Source of the DNA: Arthrobacter pascens
Lineage (GTDB): Bacteria > Actinomycetota > Actinomycetes > Actinomycetales > Micrococcaceae
Length of the DNA: 64,000 bases
Reading direction: 5' to 3'
Assembly (NCBI RefSeq): GCF_017052465.1
Contig: NZ_JAFHKT010000128.1
Coordinates: 56,562-120,561, forward strand
The notes under the pieces were generated by a model, which had not been told where the DNA came from, ran no database searches, and was given only the letters and a program-made list of their open reading frames with translations. This document shows, in pieces, positions 1 through 9,613 of the stretch; within the stretch, counting starts at the first letter, position 1, and the number at the start of each line of letters is the position of its first letter. The position numbers and the translations under genes were made by a program.

Positions 1-184
1 GGTAGCGGGCCTTCGTACCCTTGGTACCGCGACCGGCGGTCTTACCCTTGGAACCTTCACCACGACCAACGCGGGTCTTGGCGGTCTTGGCACCCGGGGC
101 GGGACGCAGGTGGTGAACCTTCAGCGCGTTCTGCTTCTCAGCAGCGCCGCTCTGTGCCTTCTCAGCAGTGTTCTTCTCTGCCAT
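1..184 (-). CDS. rplO: 50S ribosomal protein L15 (uL15), N-terminal part
   Basis: Large-subunit protein L15, a late-assembly protein that contacts 23S rRNA. Only the first 61 codons are inside the window; the gene runs off the left edge. The ATG is at 182-184, directly next to the rpmD stop codon. The visible part has the basic, glycine-rich L15 start ([11 protein letters not shown], then [17 protein letters not shown]), preceded by about 20 residues of Ala/Glu/Lys-rich extension. In this family of operons secY would be expected next, beyond the edge. Confidence 0.95.
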   Translation of the reverse strand, partial: MAEKNTAEKAQSGAAEKQNALKVHHLRPAPGAKTAKTRVGRGEGSKGKTAGRGTKGTKARY

Positions 185-391
185 TTACTTCGCCTCCTCT
201 ACCTTTACCAGGTGCGGAACCGTGTTGAGCATTCCAACGGTCACGGCGTCGGCGGTGCGGACAACGGTGTGTCCGATCCGCTTCAGGCCGAGGGACCGCA
301 GGGTGTCGCGCTGGTTCTGCTTGCCGCCAATGGCGGACTTGATCTGAGTGATCTCCAACTGGGTGTCGGAGGGAATCAGGTTCTTAGCCAT
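185..391 (-). CDS. rpmD: 50S ribosomal protein L30 (uL30)
   Basis: Small large-subunit protein of 68 residues, the usual bacterial L30 size. The core motif is visible ([20 protein letters not shown], then [12 protein letters not shown]), which is the L30 ferredoxin-like fold. It lies between rpsE (2 bp upstream) and rplO (no gap), so all three are surely co-transcribed in the spc operon. L30 is absent from some bacteria but regular in actinobacteria. Confidence 0.95.
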   Translation of the reverse strand: MAKNLIPSDTQLEITQIKSAIGGKQNQRDTLRSLGLKRIGHTVVRTADAVTVGMLNTVPHLVKVEEAK

Positions 392-393
392 TG

Positions 394-1122
394 CTAGACA
401 CCCGCCTTCTGGTTCAGCAGAGCGCGCACCAGTGCCGGCGGAGCGATCTCGTCCAGCGGCAGGCCACGGCGTGCTGCCACGGCTGCCGGCTCTTCGAGGC
501 GCTTCAGGGCGTCAACAGTCGCGTGAACGATGTTGATGGCGTTCGAGGAACCGAGCGACTTGGAGAGGATGTCGTGGATACCCACGCACTCCAGTACTGC
601 ACGGACCGGGCCACCGGCGATAACACCGGTACCGGCGGAAGCCGGACGCAGCATTACAACGCCTGCGGCAGCTTCGCCCTGGACGCGGTGAGGGATGGTG
701 CTGCCAACGCGGGGAACGCGGAAGAAGGACTTCTTGGCCTCTTCAACGCCCTTCGCGATTGCAGCGGGAACTTCCTTGGCCTTGCCGTAGCCGACGCCGA
801 CCATGCCGTTACCGTCACCAACGACGACGAGTGCGGTGAAGCTGAAGCGACGACCACCCTTGACGACCTTGGAAACGCGGTTGATGGTAACAACGCGCTC
901 TACGAACTGGCTCTTCTCGGCTTCACGGCCGCCGTCGCGGCCGCCACGGCCACCACGGTCGCCGCGGCCCTGGCCACGGTCGCCACGCTCGCCGCGACGG
1001 GCGCCACCACGGCGGTCGTCGGCAGCTGCGGGGGCAGTGGTCTCAGTGGCCTCAGCAGCTACGGCTTCAGGCGCCTTCTGATCTGCAGACACAGTGTCCT
1101 TTTCCTTGTTTGCTTCCGTCAC
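394..1122 (-). CDS. rpsE: 30S ribosomal protein S5 (uS5) with long N-terminal extension
   Basis: S5 takes part in decoding fidelity and in the mRNA entry helicase activity of the 30S subunit. The protein has 242 residues, against about 167 in E. coli. The S5 core starts near residue 72 ([20 protein letters not shown]) and includes the [10 protein letters not shown] segment. Residues 1-71 are an extra acidic/alanine stretch followed by an Arg/Gly-rich tract ([11 protein letters not shown]) that looks disordered and RNA-binding. The start is GTG at 1120-1122, overlapping the rplR stop by four bases (GTGA), which implies translational coupling. Confidence 0.95.
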   Translation of the reverse strand: MTEANKEKDTVSADQKAPEAVAAEATETTAPAAADDRRGGARRGERGDRGQGRGDRGGRGGRDGGREAEKSQFVERVVTINRVSKVVKGGRRFSFTALVVVGDGNGMVGVGYGKAKEVPAAIAKGVEEAKKSFFRVPRVGSTIPHRVQGEAAAGVVMLRPASAGTGVIAGGPVRAVLECVGIHDILSKSLGSSNAINIVHATVDALKRLEEPAAVAARRGLPLDEIAPPALVRALLNQKAGV

Positions 1123-1502
1123 AGTGACAGCCCACCTTCACGTGCACCGTCAGCGACGGCGGCGATCCGGCCGTGGTACTTGTTACCACCGCGGTCGAAG
1201 ACAACAGCTTCGATACCGGCAGCCTTGGCACGCTCGGCGACCAGTTCGCCAACGCGCTTAGCCTTGGCGGTCTTGTCACCATCGAATGCACGAAGGTCGG
1301 CTTCCAGTGTGGAGGCGCTTGCCACGGTCAGGCCCTTGGTGTCATCGACAACCTGGACGAATACGTGGCGTGCGGAGCGGTTGACGACCAGACGAGGGCG
1401 TACAGCCGTACCGGAGATGCGCTTGCGGATACGAAGCTGGCGGCGGCTGCGCTGGGCAGACTTGCTCTTGTTCGTACGCTTCTTGTTAATTGCGATCGCC
1501 AT
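1119..1502 (-). CDS. rplR: 50S ribosomal protein L18 (uL18)
   Basis: L18 binds 5S rRNA and joins it to the 50S subunit. The 127 residues carry the family core: a basic N-terminus ([20 protein letters not shown]), [20 protein letters not shown] and the C-terminal [23 protein letters not shown] start at 1500-1502, 2 bp after the rplF stop. Its stop overlaps the rpsE start by four bases. Confidence 0.96.
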   Translation of the reverse strand: MAIAINKKRTNKSKSAQRSRRQLRIRKRISGTAVRPRLVVNRSARHVFVQVVDDTKGLTVASASTLEADLRAFDGDKTAKAKRVGELVAERAKAAGIEAVVFDRGGNKYHGRIAAVADGAREGGLSL

Positions 1503-1504
1503 GG

Positions 1505-2041
1505 TTACTTACCAGCCTTTCCGACCTTGCGGCGGATGACTTCGCCTGCGTAACGGATGCCCTTGCCCTTGTAGGGGTCCGGCTTCCGCAGCTTGCGAAT
1601 GTTGGCAGCAACCTCGCCGACCTGCTGCTTGGAGATACCTGAAACAGAGAGCTTGGTCGGGGTCTCAACTGCAAAGGTGATGCCGTTCGGTGCCGAGACA
1701 TTGACCGGGTGGCTGTAGCCCAGAGCGAACTCCAGGTCAGAACCCTTGGCCTGGACGCGGTAACCAGTACCGACAATCTCAAGCTTCTTCTCGTAGCCTG
1801 CGGTGACACCCTGGATCATGTTGGCGATCAGGGTGCGGGTCAGGCCGTGCAGCGAACGTGAGGCGCGCTCGTCGTTCGGGCGGGCGACAGTCAGGGTGCC
1901 ATCTTCCAGGGTGACCTCGATCGGGCTGGCCACAGTGTGGCTCAGCTCGCCTTTGGAACCCTTGACGCTGACGACAGAGCCGTCAACCTTGACCTCAACG
2001 CCGGCAGGAACGGTGATGGGGAGACGTCCAATACGTGACAT
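1505..2041 (-). CDS. rplF: 50S ribosomal protein L6 (uL6)
   Basis: L6 sits near the factor-binding site of the 50S subunit. The 178 residues match the usual length. It starts [17 protein letters not shown], the typical L6 start, and ends with the C-terminal signature [19 protein letters not shown]. The gene lies 18 bp downstream of rpsH and 2 bp upstream of rplR in the spc operon. Confidence 0.97.
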   Translation of the reverse strand: MSRIGRLPITVPAGVEVKVDGSVVSVKGSKGELSHTVASPIEVTLEDGTLTVARPNDERASRSLHGLTRTLIANMIQGVTAGYEKKLEIVGTGYRVQAKGSDLEFALGYSHPVNVSAPNGITFAVETPTKLSVSGISKQQVGEVAANIRKLRKPDPYKGKGIRYAGEVIRRKVGKAGK

Positions 2042-2059
2042 TATTCTCTTCCTTTCCCG

Positions 2060-2458
2060 TTACCAGACGTAAGCGAGGACTTCGCCGCCCACGCCCTTCT
2101 TGCCGGCCTGCTTGTCAGTCAAGAGGCCGGAAGAGGTGGACAGGATTGCGACACCCAGGCCACCGAGCACGTGCGGCAGGTTGGTGGACTTCGCGTAAAC
2201 GCGGAGTCCCGGCTTGGAAATACGACGAACACCGGCGATTGAACGCTCGCGGTTCGGACCGAACTTGAGCTCGATGGTCAGCTTCTTGCCGACCTCTGCG
2301 TCTTCTTCTTTCCAGGAGGCGATGTAACCTTCAGCCTTCAGGATGTCGGCAACGCGTGCCTTGAGCTTGCTGTACGGCATAGACACGGAATCGTGGTATG
2401 CCGAGTTTGCGTTGCGCAGACGCGTAAGCATGTCTGCGACAGGATCTGTCATTGTCAT
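2060..2458 (-). CDS. rpsH: 30S ribosomal protein S8 (uS8)
   Basis: S8 binds helix 21 of 16S rRNA and in E. coli is the autogenous repressor of the spc operon. The 132 residues begin [20 protein letters not shown] and end with the S8 signature ([12 protein letters not shown], then [11 protein letters not shown]). An 82-bp spacer separates it from rplE. In many bacteria rpsN occupies this position, but no S14 reading frame is present here. Confidence 0.97.
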   Translation of the reverse strand: MTMTDPVADMLTRLRNANSAYHDSVSMPYSKLKARVADILKAEGYIASWKEEDAEVGKKLTIELKFGPNRERSIAGVRRISKPGLRVYAKSTNLPHVLGGLGVAILSTSSGLLTDKQAGKKGVGGEVLAYVW

Positions 2459-2540
2459 TTGGGCTCTTGCCCTTCCTCGTAACGGTTTCCGCTGTGCTGA
2501 CCCTTAGGGATCAGAGCAGCCGGACCTTTTACGTAGCTAA

Positions 2541-3122
2541 TTAAGCTTCGGTCTTGAACGGGAAACCAAGCGCCTTGAGCAGCGCGCGGCCTTCGTCGTC
2601 GGTCTTGGCGGTGGTCACAACCGTGATGTCCATACCGCGAACGCGGTCGATGGAATCCTGGTCGATCTCGTGGAACATAACCTGCTCGGTCAGACCGAAG
2701 GTGTAGTTGCCGTTGCCATCGAACTGCTTGCCGCTGAGGCCGCGGAAGTCACGGATACGCGGCAGAGCCAGCGTGACCAGACGGTCCACGAATTCCCACA
2801 TGCGGTCACCACGCAGGGTAGCGTGTGCACCGATGGGCATGCCTTCGCGCAGCTTGAACTGGGCGATCGACTTGCGGGCCTTGGTTACCTGCGGCTTCTG
2901 GCCGGTGATCAGGGTGAGGTCGCGGACAGCGCCGTCGATCAGCTTGGAGTCCTTGGCGGCATCTCCAACACCCATGTTCACAACAACCTTGACCAGGCGG
3001 GGAACCTGGTTAACGTTCTGGTACTTGAATTCATCCTGGAGCGTAGCCTTGATGGATTCTGCGTACTTGGTCTTCAGACGAGGAACGATCTTCGTTGCCG
3101 GAGTCTCGAGAGTCTCAGTCAT
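2541..3122 (-). CDS. rplE: 50S ribosomal protein L5 (uL5)
   Basis: L5 binds 5S rRNA and contacts the P-site tRNA. The protein has 193 residues, slightly longer than the usual 179 because of a short N-terminal extension (METETL-like, through [13 protein letters not shown]). Family motifs visible: [35 protein letters not shown] and [20 protein letters not shown]. Its ATG shares one base with the rplX stop (TAATG-type overlap at 3122). Confidence 0.96.
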   Translation of the reverse strand: MTETLETPATKIVPRLKTKYAESIKATLQDEFKYQNVNQVPRLVKVVVNMGVGDAAKDSKLIDGAVRDLTLITGQKPQVTKARKSIAQFKLREGMPIGAHATLRGDRMWEFVDRLVTLALPRIRDFRGLSGKQFDGNGNYTFGLTEQVMFHEIDQDSIDRVRGMDITVVTTAKTDDEGRALLKALGFPFKTEA

Positions 3123-3481
3123 TAGATGTCCTTCCCGGAGCTCTTGGCCACGCGTACGCGCACTTCGCGCTTCACGCCATTGCGCTCCACGGTCTCGGTG
3201 CGGAAGCCAACGCGCGTGGGCTTCTTGGTGGACGGGTCAACCAAGGCCACGTTGGAGATGTGGATCGGTGCCTCGACGACCTCGATGCCACCGGTCTTGG
3301 TGCCGCGCTGCGACTGACCGACCTTGGTGTGCTTGGTTACGCGGTTAATGCCTTCAACCAACACGCGGTTGGTGTCCGGGAAGACGCGCAGAACCTTGCC
3401 CTGCTTGCCACGGTCGCCGCCGCGCTCAGCCTTGGCGCCAGTGATGACCTGAACCAGGTCACCCTTCTTGATCTTAGCCAT
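3122..3481 (-). CDS. rplX: 50S ribosomal protein L24 (uL24)
   Basis: L24 is an assembly-initiator protein for the 50S subunit. The 119 residues start [20 protein letters not shown], the KOW motif with the basic rRNA-binding loop, and continue [17 protein letters not shown]. It overlaps rplE by one base and follows rplN by 3 bp. Confidence 0.96.
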   Translation of the reverse strand: MAKIKKGDLVQVITGAKAERGGDRGKQGKVLRVFPDTNRVLVEGINRVTKHTKVGQSQRGTKTGGIEVVEAPIHISNVALVDPSTKKPTRVGFRTETVERNGVKREVRVRVAKSSGKDI

Positions 3482-3484
3482 GGA

Positions 3485-3853
3485 CTAGAGCACCTCCGGA
3501 GCCAGAGAAACGATCTTCATGAACTTCTTGTCACGGAGTTCACGACCAACCGGTCCGAAGATACGGGTGCCGCGGGGGTCACCGTCGTTCTTCAGGATCA
3601 CAGCTGCGTTCTCGTCAAACTTGATGTAGGAACCATCCGCACGGCGGCGTTCCTTCTTGGTACGGACGATGACAGCCTTGACGACATCGCCCTTCTTTAC
3701 GTTGCCGCCCGGGATTGCGTCCTTGACGGTAGCGACGATGACGTCGCCGATGCCTGCGTAGCGACGGCCAGATCCACCGAGAACGCGAATGGTAAGGATT
3801 TCCTTAGCACCCGTGTTGTCGGCGACCTTGAGTCGCGACTCCTGCTGAATCAC
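3485..3853 (-). CDS. rplN: 50S ribosomal protein L14 (uL14), first gene of the spc operon
   Basis: L14 lies at the subunit interface and forms bridge B8. The 122 residues have the exact family length and begin [18 protein letters not shown], followed by the L14 signature around [20 protein letters not shown]. The start codon is GTG at 3851-3853, behind an AGGAG box 7 nt upstream. The long spacer behind it, with a terminator for the upstream operon, marks this as the first gene of a separate spc transcript. Confidence 0.97.
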   Translation of the reverse strand: MIQQESRLKVADNTGAKEILTIRVLGGSGRRYAGIGDVIVATVKDAIPGGNVKKGDVVKAVIVRTKKERRRADGSYIKFDENAAVILKNDGDPRGTRIFGPVGRELRDKKFMKIVSLAPEVL

Positions 3854-4103
3854 TATTTACTCCTTGCGTCGCGCCGGTTCTCAGACCGAAAATCTTCCTA
3901 CGGAATGAGCCTTGCGGAACGGTTGATCGGGGTGTCTCTTGACCTGCCTGGATTTTGCCAGACCAGGCCTAAACGCCCGTGCCAAAAACATTTGCTTCCC
4001 AGGCGGATTTGGACGCAGTCCAAGCGCAGGGGGGCACTATGCCGTGGCACGATTGTTTACGAGGTTTGCTGACGGCACACAAAAGGCGCCATACAAACTC
4101 AAA

Positions 4104-4109
4104 ATCTTA
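4104..4109 (-). promoter_or_regulatory. Candidate -10 box of the spc operon promoter
   Basis: Read on the minus strand the hexamer is TAAGAT, in a locally AT-rich stretch downstream of the S10-operon hairpin. No good -35 hexamer is visible 16-19 nt upstream. A second, weaker candidate on the same strand is TTGTGT-17-TAAACA about 50 bp closer to rplN. That a promoter exists here is inferred from the terminator upstream; the exact box is uncertain. Confidence 0.3.
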
Positions 4110-4171
4110 GCACAGTTCGGGCCCAGCCCCATATCACAGCAGCCGGGGCTCCGCTAAACGCTGCTTAACAA

Positions 4172-4206
4172 GGAAACCCCCGCTCCCACAGGGAACGGGG
4201 GTTTCC
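4172..4206 (-). terminator. Terminator hairpin after rpsQ (end of S10 operon)
   Basis: Perfect 11-bp inverted repeat (GGAAACCCCCG at 4172-4182, CGGGGGTTTCC at 4196-4206). It extends inward by a further 4-bp TCCC/GGGA stem around an ACA loop. On the minus strand the stem is followed by TTGTTAAGC, a short U-rich tail. It lies 34 bp after the rpsQ stop codon, as expected for a rho-independent terminator of the S10 operon. Confidence 0.75.
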
Positions 4207-4239
4207 GGCGCCGCGCCGGGAAAGGCGAAGCTGCAGGTG

Positions 4240-4548
4240 TTACTTGGCCTTTTCGAGGATCTCCACCAGGCGCCACCGCTTGGTAGCGGAGAGCGGGCGG
4301 GTCTCGGCGAGGAGAACGAGGTCGCCGATGCCGGCGGTGTTCTCTTCGTCGTGAGCCTTGATCTTCGAGGTGCGGCGGATGACCTTGCCGTAGAGGGCGT
4401 GCTTCACGCGGTCTTCAACCTGGACAACGATGGTCTTTTCCATCTTGTCCGAGACTACATAGCCGCGCTTCGTCTTACGGTAACCGCGCTCGCCAGCCGT
4501 AGCCGTTGCGGAAACAGTTTCCGTCACGTTCTCGTCCTTTTCACTCAC
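4240..4548 (-). CDS. rpsQ: 30S ribosomal protein S17 (uS17)
   Basis: S17 is an early-binding 16S rRNA protein. It has 102 residues, with an N-terminal acidic extension of about 20 residues before [20 protein letters not shown], the OB-fold start. It continues [19 protein letters not shown] and the conserved [16 protein letters not shown]. The start is GTG at 4546-4548, overlapping the rpmC stop by four bases. Last gene of the S10 operon. Confidence 0.96.
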   Translation of the reverse strand: MSEKDENVTETVSATATAGERGYRKTKRGYVVSDKMEKTIVVQVEDRVKHALYGKVIRRTSKIKAHDEENTAGIGDLVLLAETRPLSATKRWRLVEILEKAK

Positions 4549-4880
4549 TTGGCGTCCTCCTCAGTCTCAGCCTCGGCCGGCTTTTCAGCCTTCTCAGCCT
4601 TGGCTGCGGACTTCTTGGACTTCTTTTCTTCCTTGGCTTCCGCAACCGGTGCGGCAACCTCGGCACGAATGCCCAGCTCGCGCTCACGGAGAACGGTGTA
4701 GATGCGTGCGATGTCCTTCTTTACCGCGCGCAGACGACCGTGGTTCTCCAGCTGTCCGGTGGCGGACTGGAAACGCAGGTTGAACAGCTCTTCCTTGGAC
4801 TTGCGGAGTTCTTCAACGAGACGCTCGTTGTCGAAACCGTCCAGCTGTGCGGGTGCGAGATCCTTCGACCCTACTGCCAT
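4545..4880 (-). CDS. rpmC: 50S ribosomal protein L29 (uL29) with charged C-terminal tail
   Basis: L29 lies at the polypeptide exit tunnel and helps to dock signal recognition particle and trigger factor. The core ([20 protein letters not shown], then [16 protein letters not shown]) is canonical. The protein is 111 residues instead of about 65-75: from about residue 76 it has an extra Ala/Lys/Glu-rich tail ([20 protein letters not shown]). Overlaps rpsQ by four bases. Confidence 0.95.
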   Translation of the reverse strand: MAVGSKDLAPAQLDGFDNERLVEELRKSKEELFNLRFQSATGQLENHGRLRAVKKDIARIYTVLRERELGIRAEVAAPVAEAKEEKKSKKSAAKAEKAEKPAEAETEEDAK

Positions 4881-4882
4881 TT

Positions 4883-5299
4883 CTATTCACCACCTTCGCG
4901 ACGCACAATGCGTGCCTTCAACGGGAGCTTGTGGATTGCCAGGCGCAGGGCCTCGCGAGCTACCTCTTCATTGACACCGGAGAGTTCGAACAGAACCCGG
5001 CCCGGCTTGACGTTAGCGACCCACCATTCCGGAGAACCCTTACCGGAACCCATGCGGGTTTCGGCCGGCTTCTTCGTCAGCGGACGGTCCGGGTAGATGT
5101 TGATCCAGACCTTACCGCCACGCTTGATGTGGCGGGTCATCGCGATACGGGCAGATTCGATCTGACGGTTCGTGACGTAAGCCGGGCTCAGGGCCTGGAT
5201 GCCGTACTCACCGAAGGAGACCTTGGTGCCGCCCGTAGCAGCGCCGGAACGACCCGGGTGGTGCTGCTTACGGTGCTTGACTCGACGTGGGATAAGCAT
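4883..5299 (-). CDS. rplP: 50S ribosomal protein L16 (uL16)
   Basis: L16 organises the A-site side of the peptidyl transferase centre. The 138 residues match the standard length, starting [19 protein letters not shown] and containing [20 protein letters not shown] and the [19 protein letters not shown] signature. It is packed 2 bp from rpmC and directly against the rpsC stop. Confidence 0.97.
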   Translation of the reverse strand: MLIPRRVKHRKQHHPGRSGAATGGTKVSFGEYGIQALSPAYVTNRQIESARIAMTRHIKRGGKVWINIYPDRPLTKKPAETRMGSGKGSPEWWVANVKPGRVLFELSGVNEEVAREALRLAIHKLPLKARIVRREGGE

Positions 5300-6142
5300 T
5301 TAAGCCTGTCCTCCTTCTGCTGCCTGTGCCGGTGCGGCAGGAGCTGCCTCGGCTGCCGGAGCTGCAGCAGCAGGTGCTGCGTCGGCTGCCGGACGGTCGG
5401 TACGACGGCGGCGGTCACCACGGTCGGCGCCACCCGGGCGGCCCGGACGGTCGCCGGTGCGTCCGCGGGACGGAGCAGCAGCTGCCTGCTGGGCCAGTTC
5501 CTTGGAGGTGACGTCACCCTTGTAGATCCAGACCTTCACGCCGATGCGGCCGAAGGTGGTCTTGGCTTCGTAGAAGCCGTAGTCGATGTTCGCGCGGAGG
5601 GTGTGCAGGGGCACACGGCCTTCGCGGTAGAACTCCGAGCGGGACATTTCTGCGCCACCCAGACGGCCGGAGCACGCGATACGGATACCCTTGGCACCGG
5701 CACGCTGCGCGGACTGCATGGCCTTCTTCATCGCACGGCGGAAAGCCACGCGGGAAGTCAGCTGCTCAGCAACGCCCTGGGCAACAAGCTGGGCTTCCAT
5801 CTCGGGGTTCTTGACCTCGAGGATGTTCAGCTGAACCTGCTTGCCGGTGAGCTTTTCGAGCTCGCCGCGGATGCGGTCTGCTTCTGCGCCGCGGCGGCCG
5901 ATAACGATGCCCGGACGTGCCGTGTGGATGTCCACGCGGACGCGGTCACGGGTGCGCTCGATCTCTACCTTGGCGATGCCGGCGCGCTCCATGCCCGTGG
6001 ACATGAGCTGGCGGATACGGATGTCTTCGCGAACGAAGTCCTTGTACCGCTGACCGGACTTGGTGCTGTCAGCGAACCAGTGCGATACGTGATCGGTGGT
6101 GATGCCGAGTCGGAACCCGTGCGGGTTTACTTTCTGTCCCAC
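5300..6142 (-). CDS. rpsC: 30S ribosomal protein S3 (uS3) with C-terminal extension
   Basis: S3 forms part of the mRNA entry channel. It has 280 residues, begins [20 protein letters not shown] (GTG start at 6140-6142) and contains the KH-type segment [19 protein letters not shown]. The S3 core ends near residue 215 (KVWIYKGDV). The rest is an Arg/Gly/Asp stretch ([20 protein letters not shown]) followed by an alanine-rich tail, longer than in E. coli (233 residues). It directly abuts rplV and rplP. Confidence 0.96.
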   Translation of the reverse strand: MGQKVNPHGFRLGITTDHVSHWFADSTKSGQRYKDFVREDIRIRQLMSTGMERAGIAKVEIERTRDRVRVDIHTARPGIVIGRRGAEADRIRGELEKLTGKQVQLNILEVKNPEMEAQLVAQGVAEQLTSRVAFRRAMKKAMQSAQRAGAKGIRIACSGRLGGAEMSRSEFYREGRVPLHTLRANIDYGFYEAKTTFGRIGVKVWIYKGDVTSKELAQQAAAAPSRGRTGDRPGRPGGADRGDRRRRTDRPAADAAPAAAAPAAEAAPAAPAQAAEGGQA

Positions 6143-6508
6143 TTAGCGAGCCTCCTCTTTCTCCGGGGTAGCGACTACCACGGTGATGTGGCTGGTGCGC
6201 TTCTTGATCTGAAATGCACGACCCTGAGCACGCGGCTGGAACCGCTTCATGGTCGGGCCTTCATCAACAAACGCTTCGCTGATGATGAGGTCACCTTCGT
6301 CAAACGCAACGCCGTCGCGGTCCGCGAGGACCCGGGCGTTGGAGATTGCCGACTGAACTACCTTGAATACCGGCTCAGAAGCTGCCTGGGGGGCAAACTT
6401 CAGAATTGCCAGAGCCTCGTTCGCTTGCTTACCACGAACAAGGTTGACGACGCGCCGGGCCTTCATAGGCGTTACGCGGATGTGACGCGCAATTGCCTTG
6501 GCTTCCAT
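6143..6508 (-). CDS. rplV: 50S ribosomal protein L22 (uL22)
   Basis: L22 lines the exit tunnel; its beta-hairpin is a site of macrolide resistance mutations. The 121 residues start [20 protein letters not shown] and carry the hairpin segment [20 protein letters not shown] without obvious insertions or deletions. 38 bp separate it from rpsS. Confidence 0.97.
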   Translation of the reverse strand: MEAKAIARHIRVTPMKARRVVNLVRGKQANEALAILKFAPQAASEPVFKVVQSAISNARVLADRDGVAFDEGDLIISEAFVDEGPTMKRFQPRAQGRAFQIKKRTSHITVVVATPEKEEAR

Positions 6509-6546
6509 TGCTTTCCTTCTCTCGTCTTTGACGTAAGTGCAGGCGC

Positions 6547-6828
6547 CTAGCGGCGCTTGCCCTTACGGTCGTCCTTGACATGGCCGCGGAATGTCCGCGT
6601 CGGAGCGAATTCGCCGAGCTTGTGCCCGACCATCGACTCGGTGACAAACACCGGGATGTGCTTGCGTCCGTCGTGCACGGCGATCGTGTGCCCGAGCATG
6701 TCGGGGATGATCATCGAGCGGCGGGACCAGGTCTTGATGACGTTCTTGGTGCCCTTTTCGTTTTCCCTGTCCACCTTCACAAAGAGGTGCTGGTCAACGA
6801 AAGGACCTTTTTTCAGGCTGCGTGGCAT
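6547..6828 (-). CDS. rpsS: 30S ribosomal protein S19 (uS19)
   Basis: S19 sits in the 30S head and contacts the A-site finger of 23S rRNA. 93 residues, the standard size, starting [19 protein letters not shown] and including the signature [21 protein letters not shown]. It lies 12 bp after rplB. Confidence 0.97.
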   Translation of the reverse strand: MPRSLKKGPFVDQHLFVKVDRENEKGTKNVIKTWSRRSMIIPDMLGHTIAVHDGRKHIPVFVTESMVGHKLGEFAPTRTFRGHVKDDRKGKRR

Positions 6829-6840
6829 GTGTCCAGGCTC

Positions 6841-7680
6841 CTATCGCTTGTTCTTGCCAGTACGACGGCGACGAACAATAAGCTTGTCGCTCTCTTTGTT
6901 GGGACGGCGGGTACGGCCTTCAGCCTTACCATTCGGGTTGACCGGGTGACGTCCACCGGAGGTCTTACCTTCACCACCACCGTGCGGGTGATCGACCGGG
7001 TTCATGGCAACACCACGGACGGTCGGGCGAACGCCCTTCCACCGCATACGGCCGGCCTTACCCCAGTTGATGTTCGACTGCTCAGCGTTGCCGACCTCGC
7101 CGATGGTTGCGCGGCAGCGCACATCAACGTTGCGGATTTCGCCGGAGGGCAGACGCAGCTGGGCGAAACGGCCTTCCTTGGCGACGAGCTGAACAGAAGC
7201 TCCAGCGGAACGTGCCATCTTGGCGCCGCCACCCGGGCGCAGTTCAACTGCGTGGATAACGGTACCGACGGGGATGTTGCGCAGGGGCAGGTTGTTGCCA
7301 GGCTTGATGTCAGCGTTGGCGCCGGCCTCCACGAAGTCACCCTGGGAGAGCTTGTTCGGGGCGATGATGTAACGCTTGGTGCCATCAACGTAGTGCAGGA
7401 GGGCGATGCGAGCCGTGCGGTTCGGATCGTACTCGATTTCGGCAACGCGGGCGTTGACGCCGTCCTTGTCGTGGCGACGGAAGTCGATCAGACGGTACTG
7501 ACGCTTGTGTCCACCACCCTTGTGACGGGTCGTGATCTTACCGGTGTTGTTACGGCCACCCTTTTTGGGCAACGGACGTACCAACGACTTTTCCGGCGTC
7601 GACCGTGTGATTTCAGTGAAGTCCGCTACGCTCGAGCCGCGACGGCCCGGGGTAGTCGGCTTGTATTTACGGATTCCCAT
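6841..7680 (-). CDS. rplB: 50S ribosomal protein L2 (uL2)
   Basis: L2 is needed for subunit association and peptidyl transferase activity. 279 residues, the standard length. It begins [18 protein letters not shown] and has the C-terminal signature [20 protein letters not shown], which includes the conserved histidine near the catalytic centre. The tail ends in the usual basic stretch ([14 protein letters not shown]). Confidence 0.98.
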   Translation of the reverse strand: MGIRKYKPTTPGRRGSSVADFTEITRSTPEKSLVRPLPKKGGRNNTGKITTRHKGGGHKRQYRLIDFRRHDKDGVNARVAEIEYDPNRTARIALLHYVDGTKRYIIAPNKLSQGDFVEAGANADIKPGNNLPLRNIPVGTVIHAVELRPGGGAKMARSAGASVQLVAKEGRFAQLRLPSGEIRNVDVRCRATIGEVGNAEQSNINWGKAGRMRWKGVRPTVRGVAMNPVDHPHGGGEGKTSGGRHPVNPNGKAEGRTRRPNKESDKLIVRRRRTGKNKR

Positions 7681-7709
7681 AAGTCATTTCCTCGTTAAAG
7701 TGGTCTCCG

Positions 7710-8015
7710 CTACGCGAGCGGACCGCCGAAGATGTCGATAGTGCCTTCTTTGAGGGTCACAATTGCACGCTTGGTGTTCTTGCGGGTACCCCATCCGAAT
7801 TTGGTGCGCTTGCGCTTACCGGCACGGTTGATGGTGTTGATCGATTCGACCTTGACGGAGAAAATCTTCTCCACGGCCAGCTTGATCTCGGTCTTGTTCG
7901 AGCGGGGGTCCACCAGGAAGGTGTACTTGCCCTCGTCGATCAGGCCGTAGCTTTTTTCCGACACGACGGGTGCAAGCACGACGTCGCGGGGGTCTTTGAT
8001 GGTGGCTGCGCTCAC
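7710..8015 (-). CDS. rplW: 50S ribosomal protein L23 (uL23)
   Basis: L23 is the docking site for trigger factor and signal recognition particle at the tunnel exit. The 101 residues include [40 protein letters not shown] and the loop [20 protein letters not shown]. The start is GTG at 8013-8015, overlapping the rplD stop by four bases. Confidence 0.97.
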   Translation of the reverse strand: MSAATIKDPRDVVLAPVVSEKSYGLIDEGKYTFLVDPRSNKTEIKLAVEKIFSVKVESINTINRAGKRKRTKFGWGTRKNTKRAIVTLKEGTIDIFGGPLA

Positions 8016-8632
8016 TTGGCATCCTCCTCGTTCTTTGCAGCCTTGTCAGCAACGAATGCTTCATAGGCAGCCTTGGTGAAGACTACGTCGTCAGAAACGA
8101 GAACGTCGTAGGTGTTCAGCTGGTCTGCGTACAGAACGTGAACTTCCTCGAGGTTGCGCACGGACAGTGCAGCAACATCGTTGGCGCGCTCAATGACAAC
8201 GAGCAGGTTCTTGCGCTCGGAGACGCCGCGCAGCGTTGCCAGTGCTTCCTTGGAGGACGGCTTCTCGCCGGCAACCAGGTCAGCAACGACGTGGATGCGT
8301 CCGTTACGGGCGCGGTCAGACAGTGCGCCGCGGAGTGCAGCAGCAATCATCTTCTTGGGGGTGCGCTGGCTGTAGTCACGCGGGGTGGGACCGTGGACAA
8401 CGCCACCACCGGTCATGTGAGGAGCACGGATCGAACCCTGACGGGCGCGGCCGGTACCCTTCTGCTTGAACGGCTTGCGGCCTGCACCGGAAACTTCGGC
8501 GCGGGTCTTGGTCTTGTGGGTACCCTGGCGAGCAGCAGCGAGCTGCGCAACGACGACCTGGTGCAGCAGCGGCACGTTGGTCTGAACGTCGAAGATCTCT
8601 GCAGGCAGGTCAACCTTGACAGTGTTAGCCAT
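8012..8632 (-). CDS. rplD: 50S ribosomal protein L4 (uL4)
   Basis: L4 lines the exit tunnel and in E. coli controls the S10 operon. The 206 residues contain the family extended loop ([20 protein letters not shown], then [20 protein letters not shown]) and the [15 protein letters not shown] segment. ATG start, 4 bp after rplC. Its stop is coupled to the rplW start. Confidence 0.97.
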   Translation of the reverse strand: MANTVKVDLPAEIFDVQTNVPLLHQVVVAQLAAARQGTHKTKTRAEVSGAGRKPFKQKGTGRARQGSIRAPHMTGGGVVHGPTPRDYSQRTPKKMIAAALRGALSDRARNGRIHVVADLVAGEKPSSKEALATLRGVSERKNLLVVIERANDVAALSVRNLEEVHVLYADQLNTYDVLVSDDVVFTKAAYEAFVADKAAKNEEDAK

Positions 8633-8636
8633 TGGA

Positions 8637-9287
8637 CTAGGCTCCCTTCACGGCGGTGCGTACGAGTACGACCTGGCCGCGGGCGCCGGGGACGGCACCC
8701 TTGATCAGGAGCAGCGACTTCTCGACGTCAACCGCATGAACGGTGAGGTTCAGCGTGGTGTGACGAACGGCGCCCATGCGGCCGGCCATTTTCATGCCCT
8801 TGAAGACGCGGCTCGGGGTGGATGCGCCACCGATTGAACCGGGCTTACGGTGGTTCTTGTGGGCACCGTGGGAAGCTCCAACGCCGTGGAAGCCGTGACG
8901 CTTCATAACACCGGCGAAGCCCTTACCCTTGGTGGTGCCGATGACGTCGATCTTCTGGCCGGCTTCGAAGAGCTCTACAGAAAGCTCCTGGCCCAGCTCG
9001 TAAGAGTCAGCATCTGCGGTGCGCAGTTCGACGACGTGGCGGCGAGGCGTGACGCCTGCCTTCTCAAAGTGACCAGCCAGCGGCTTGGTGACCTTGCGGG
9101 GATCGATCTGGCCGTAGCCGATCTGAACGGCGACGTAGCCATCAGTCTCTGCGTTGCGCAGCTGGGTGATGACGTTCGAGTCAGCCTGGACAACAGTGAC
9201 GGGGATGAGCTTGTTGTTCTCGTCCCAGACCTGGGTCATGCCGAGCTTCGTGCCCAGCAGGCCCTTTACGTTACGGGTTGCGGTCAT
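8637..9287 (-). CDS. rplC: 50S ribosomal protein L3 (uL3)
   Basis: L3 reaches into the peptidyl transferase centre. 216 residues starting [20 protein letters not shown] and containing the signature [19 protein letters not shown] and [20 protein letters not shown]. It lies 17 bp after rpsJ in the S10 operon. Confidence 0.97.
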   Translation of the reverse strand: MTATRNVKGLLGTKLGMTQVWDENNKLIPVTVVQADSNVITQLRNAETDGYVAVQIGYGQIDPRKVTKPLAGHFEKAGVTPRRHVVELRTADADSYELGQELSVELFEAGQKIDVIGTTKGKGFAGVMKRHGFHGVGASHGAHKNHRKPGSIGGASTPSRVFKGMKMAGRMGAVRHTTLNLTVHAVDVEKSLLLIKGAVPGARGQVVLVRTAVKGA

Positions 9288-9304
9288 AGTCTCTCAGCAC
9301 CTCC

Positions 9305-9613
9305 CTACAGCTTGATTTCGATGTTCACGTCGGCGGGCAGGTCGAGGCGCATAAGCGAGTCAACTGCCTTCGGCGTGGGGTCGATGATGTCGATCAGACG
9401 CTTGTGCGTGCGCATTTCAAAGTGCTCGCGGCTGTCCTTGTACTTGTGGGGAGAGCGGATAACGCAGTACACGTTCTTCTCCGTCGGCAGCGGCACGGGG
9501 CCCACTACCGTTGCGCCTGCGCGCGTGACCGTCTCAACGATCTTCCGTGCTGAAACGTCAATGACCTCGTGGTCGTATGACTTCAGCCGGATGCGGATTT
9601 TTTGTCCCGCCAT
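9305..9613 (-). CDS. rpsJ: 30S ribosomal protein S10 (uS10), first gene of the S10 operon
   Basis: S10 serves in the 30S head and, in bacteria that have NusB, in antitermination. The 102 residues have the standard length, begin [19 protein letters not shown] and contain the signature [20 protein letters not shown]. It is the first gene of the operon; 389 bp upstream are gene-free. In the canonical cluster tuf is its upstream neighbour, but here tuf is 6.4 kb away. Confidence 0.98.

Larger units (their letters stand above)
3854..4239 (-). other. Spacer between S10 and spc operons (386 bp, no gene)
   Basis: No supported reading frame. It is more AT-rich than its surroundings. It holds a strong hairpin just after rpsQ (4172-4206), then the presumed promoter and about 250 nt of leader for rplN. 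The leader could carry an autoregulatory S8 site, but no convincing S8-binding mimic was identified by eye. Confidence 0.6.

Noticed and set aside
4847..6550. A 567-codon plus-strand frame across rplP-rpsC-rplV
   Set aside because: It crosses three certain ribosomal protein genes and is explained by codon bias.
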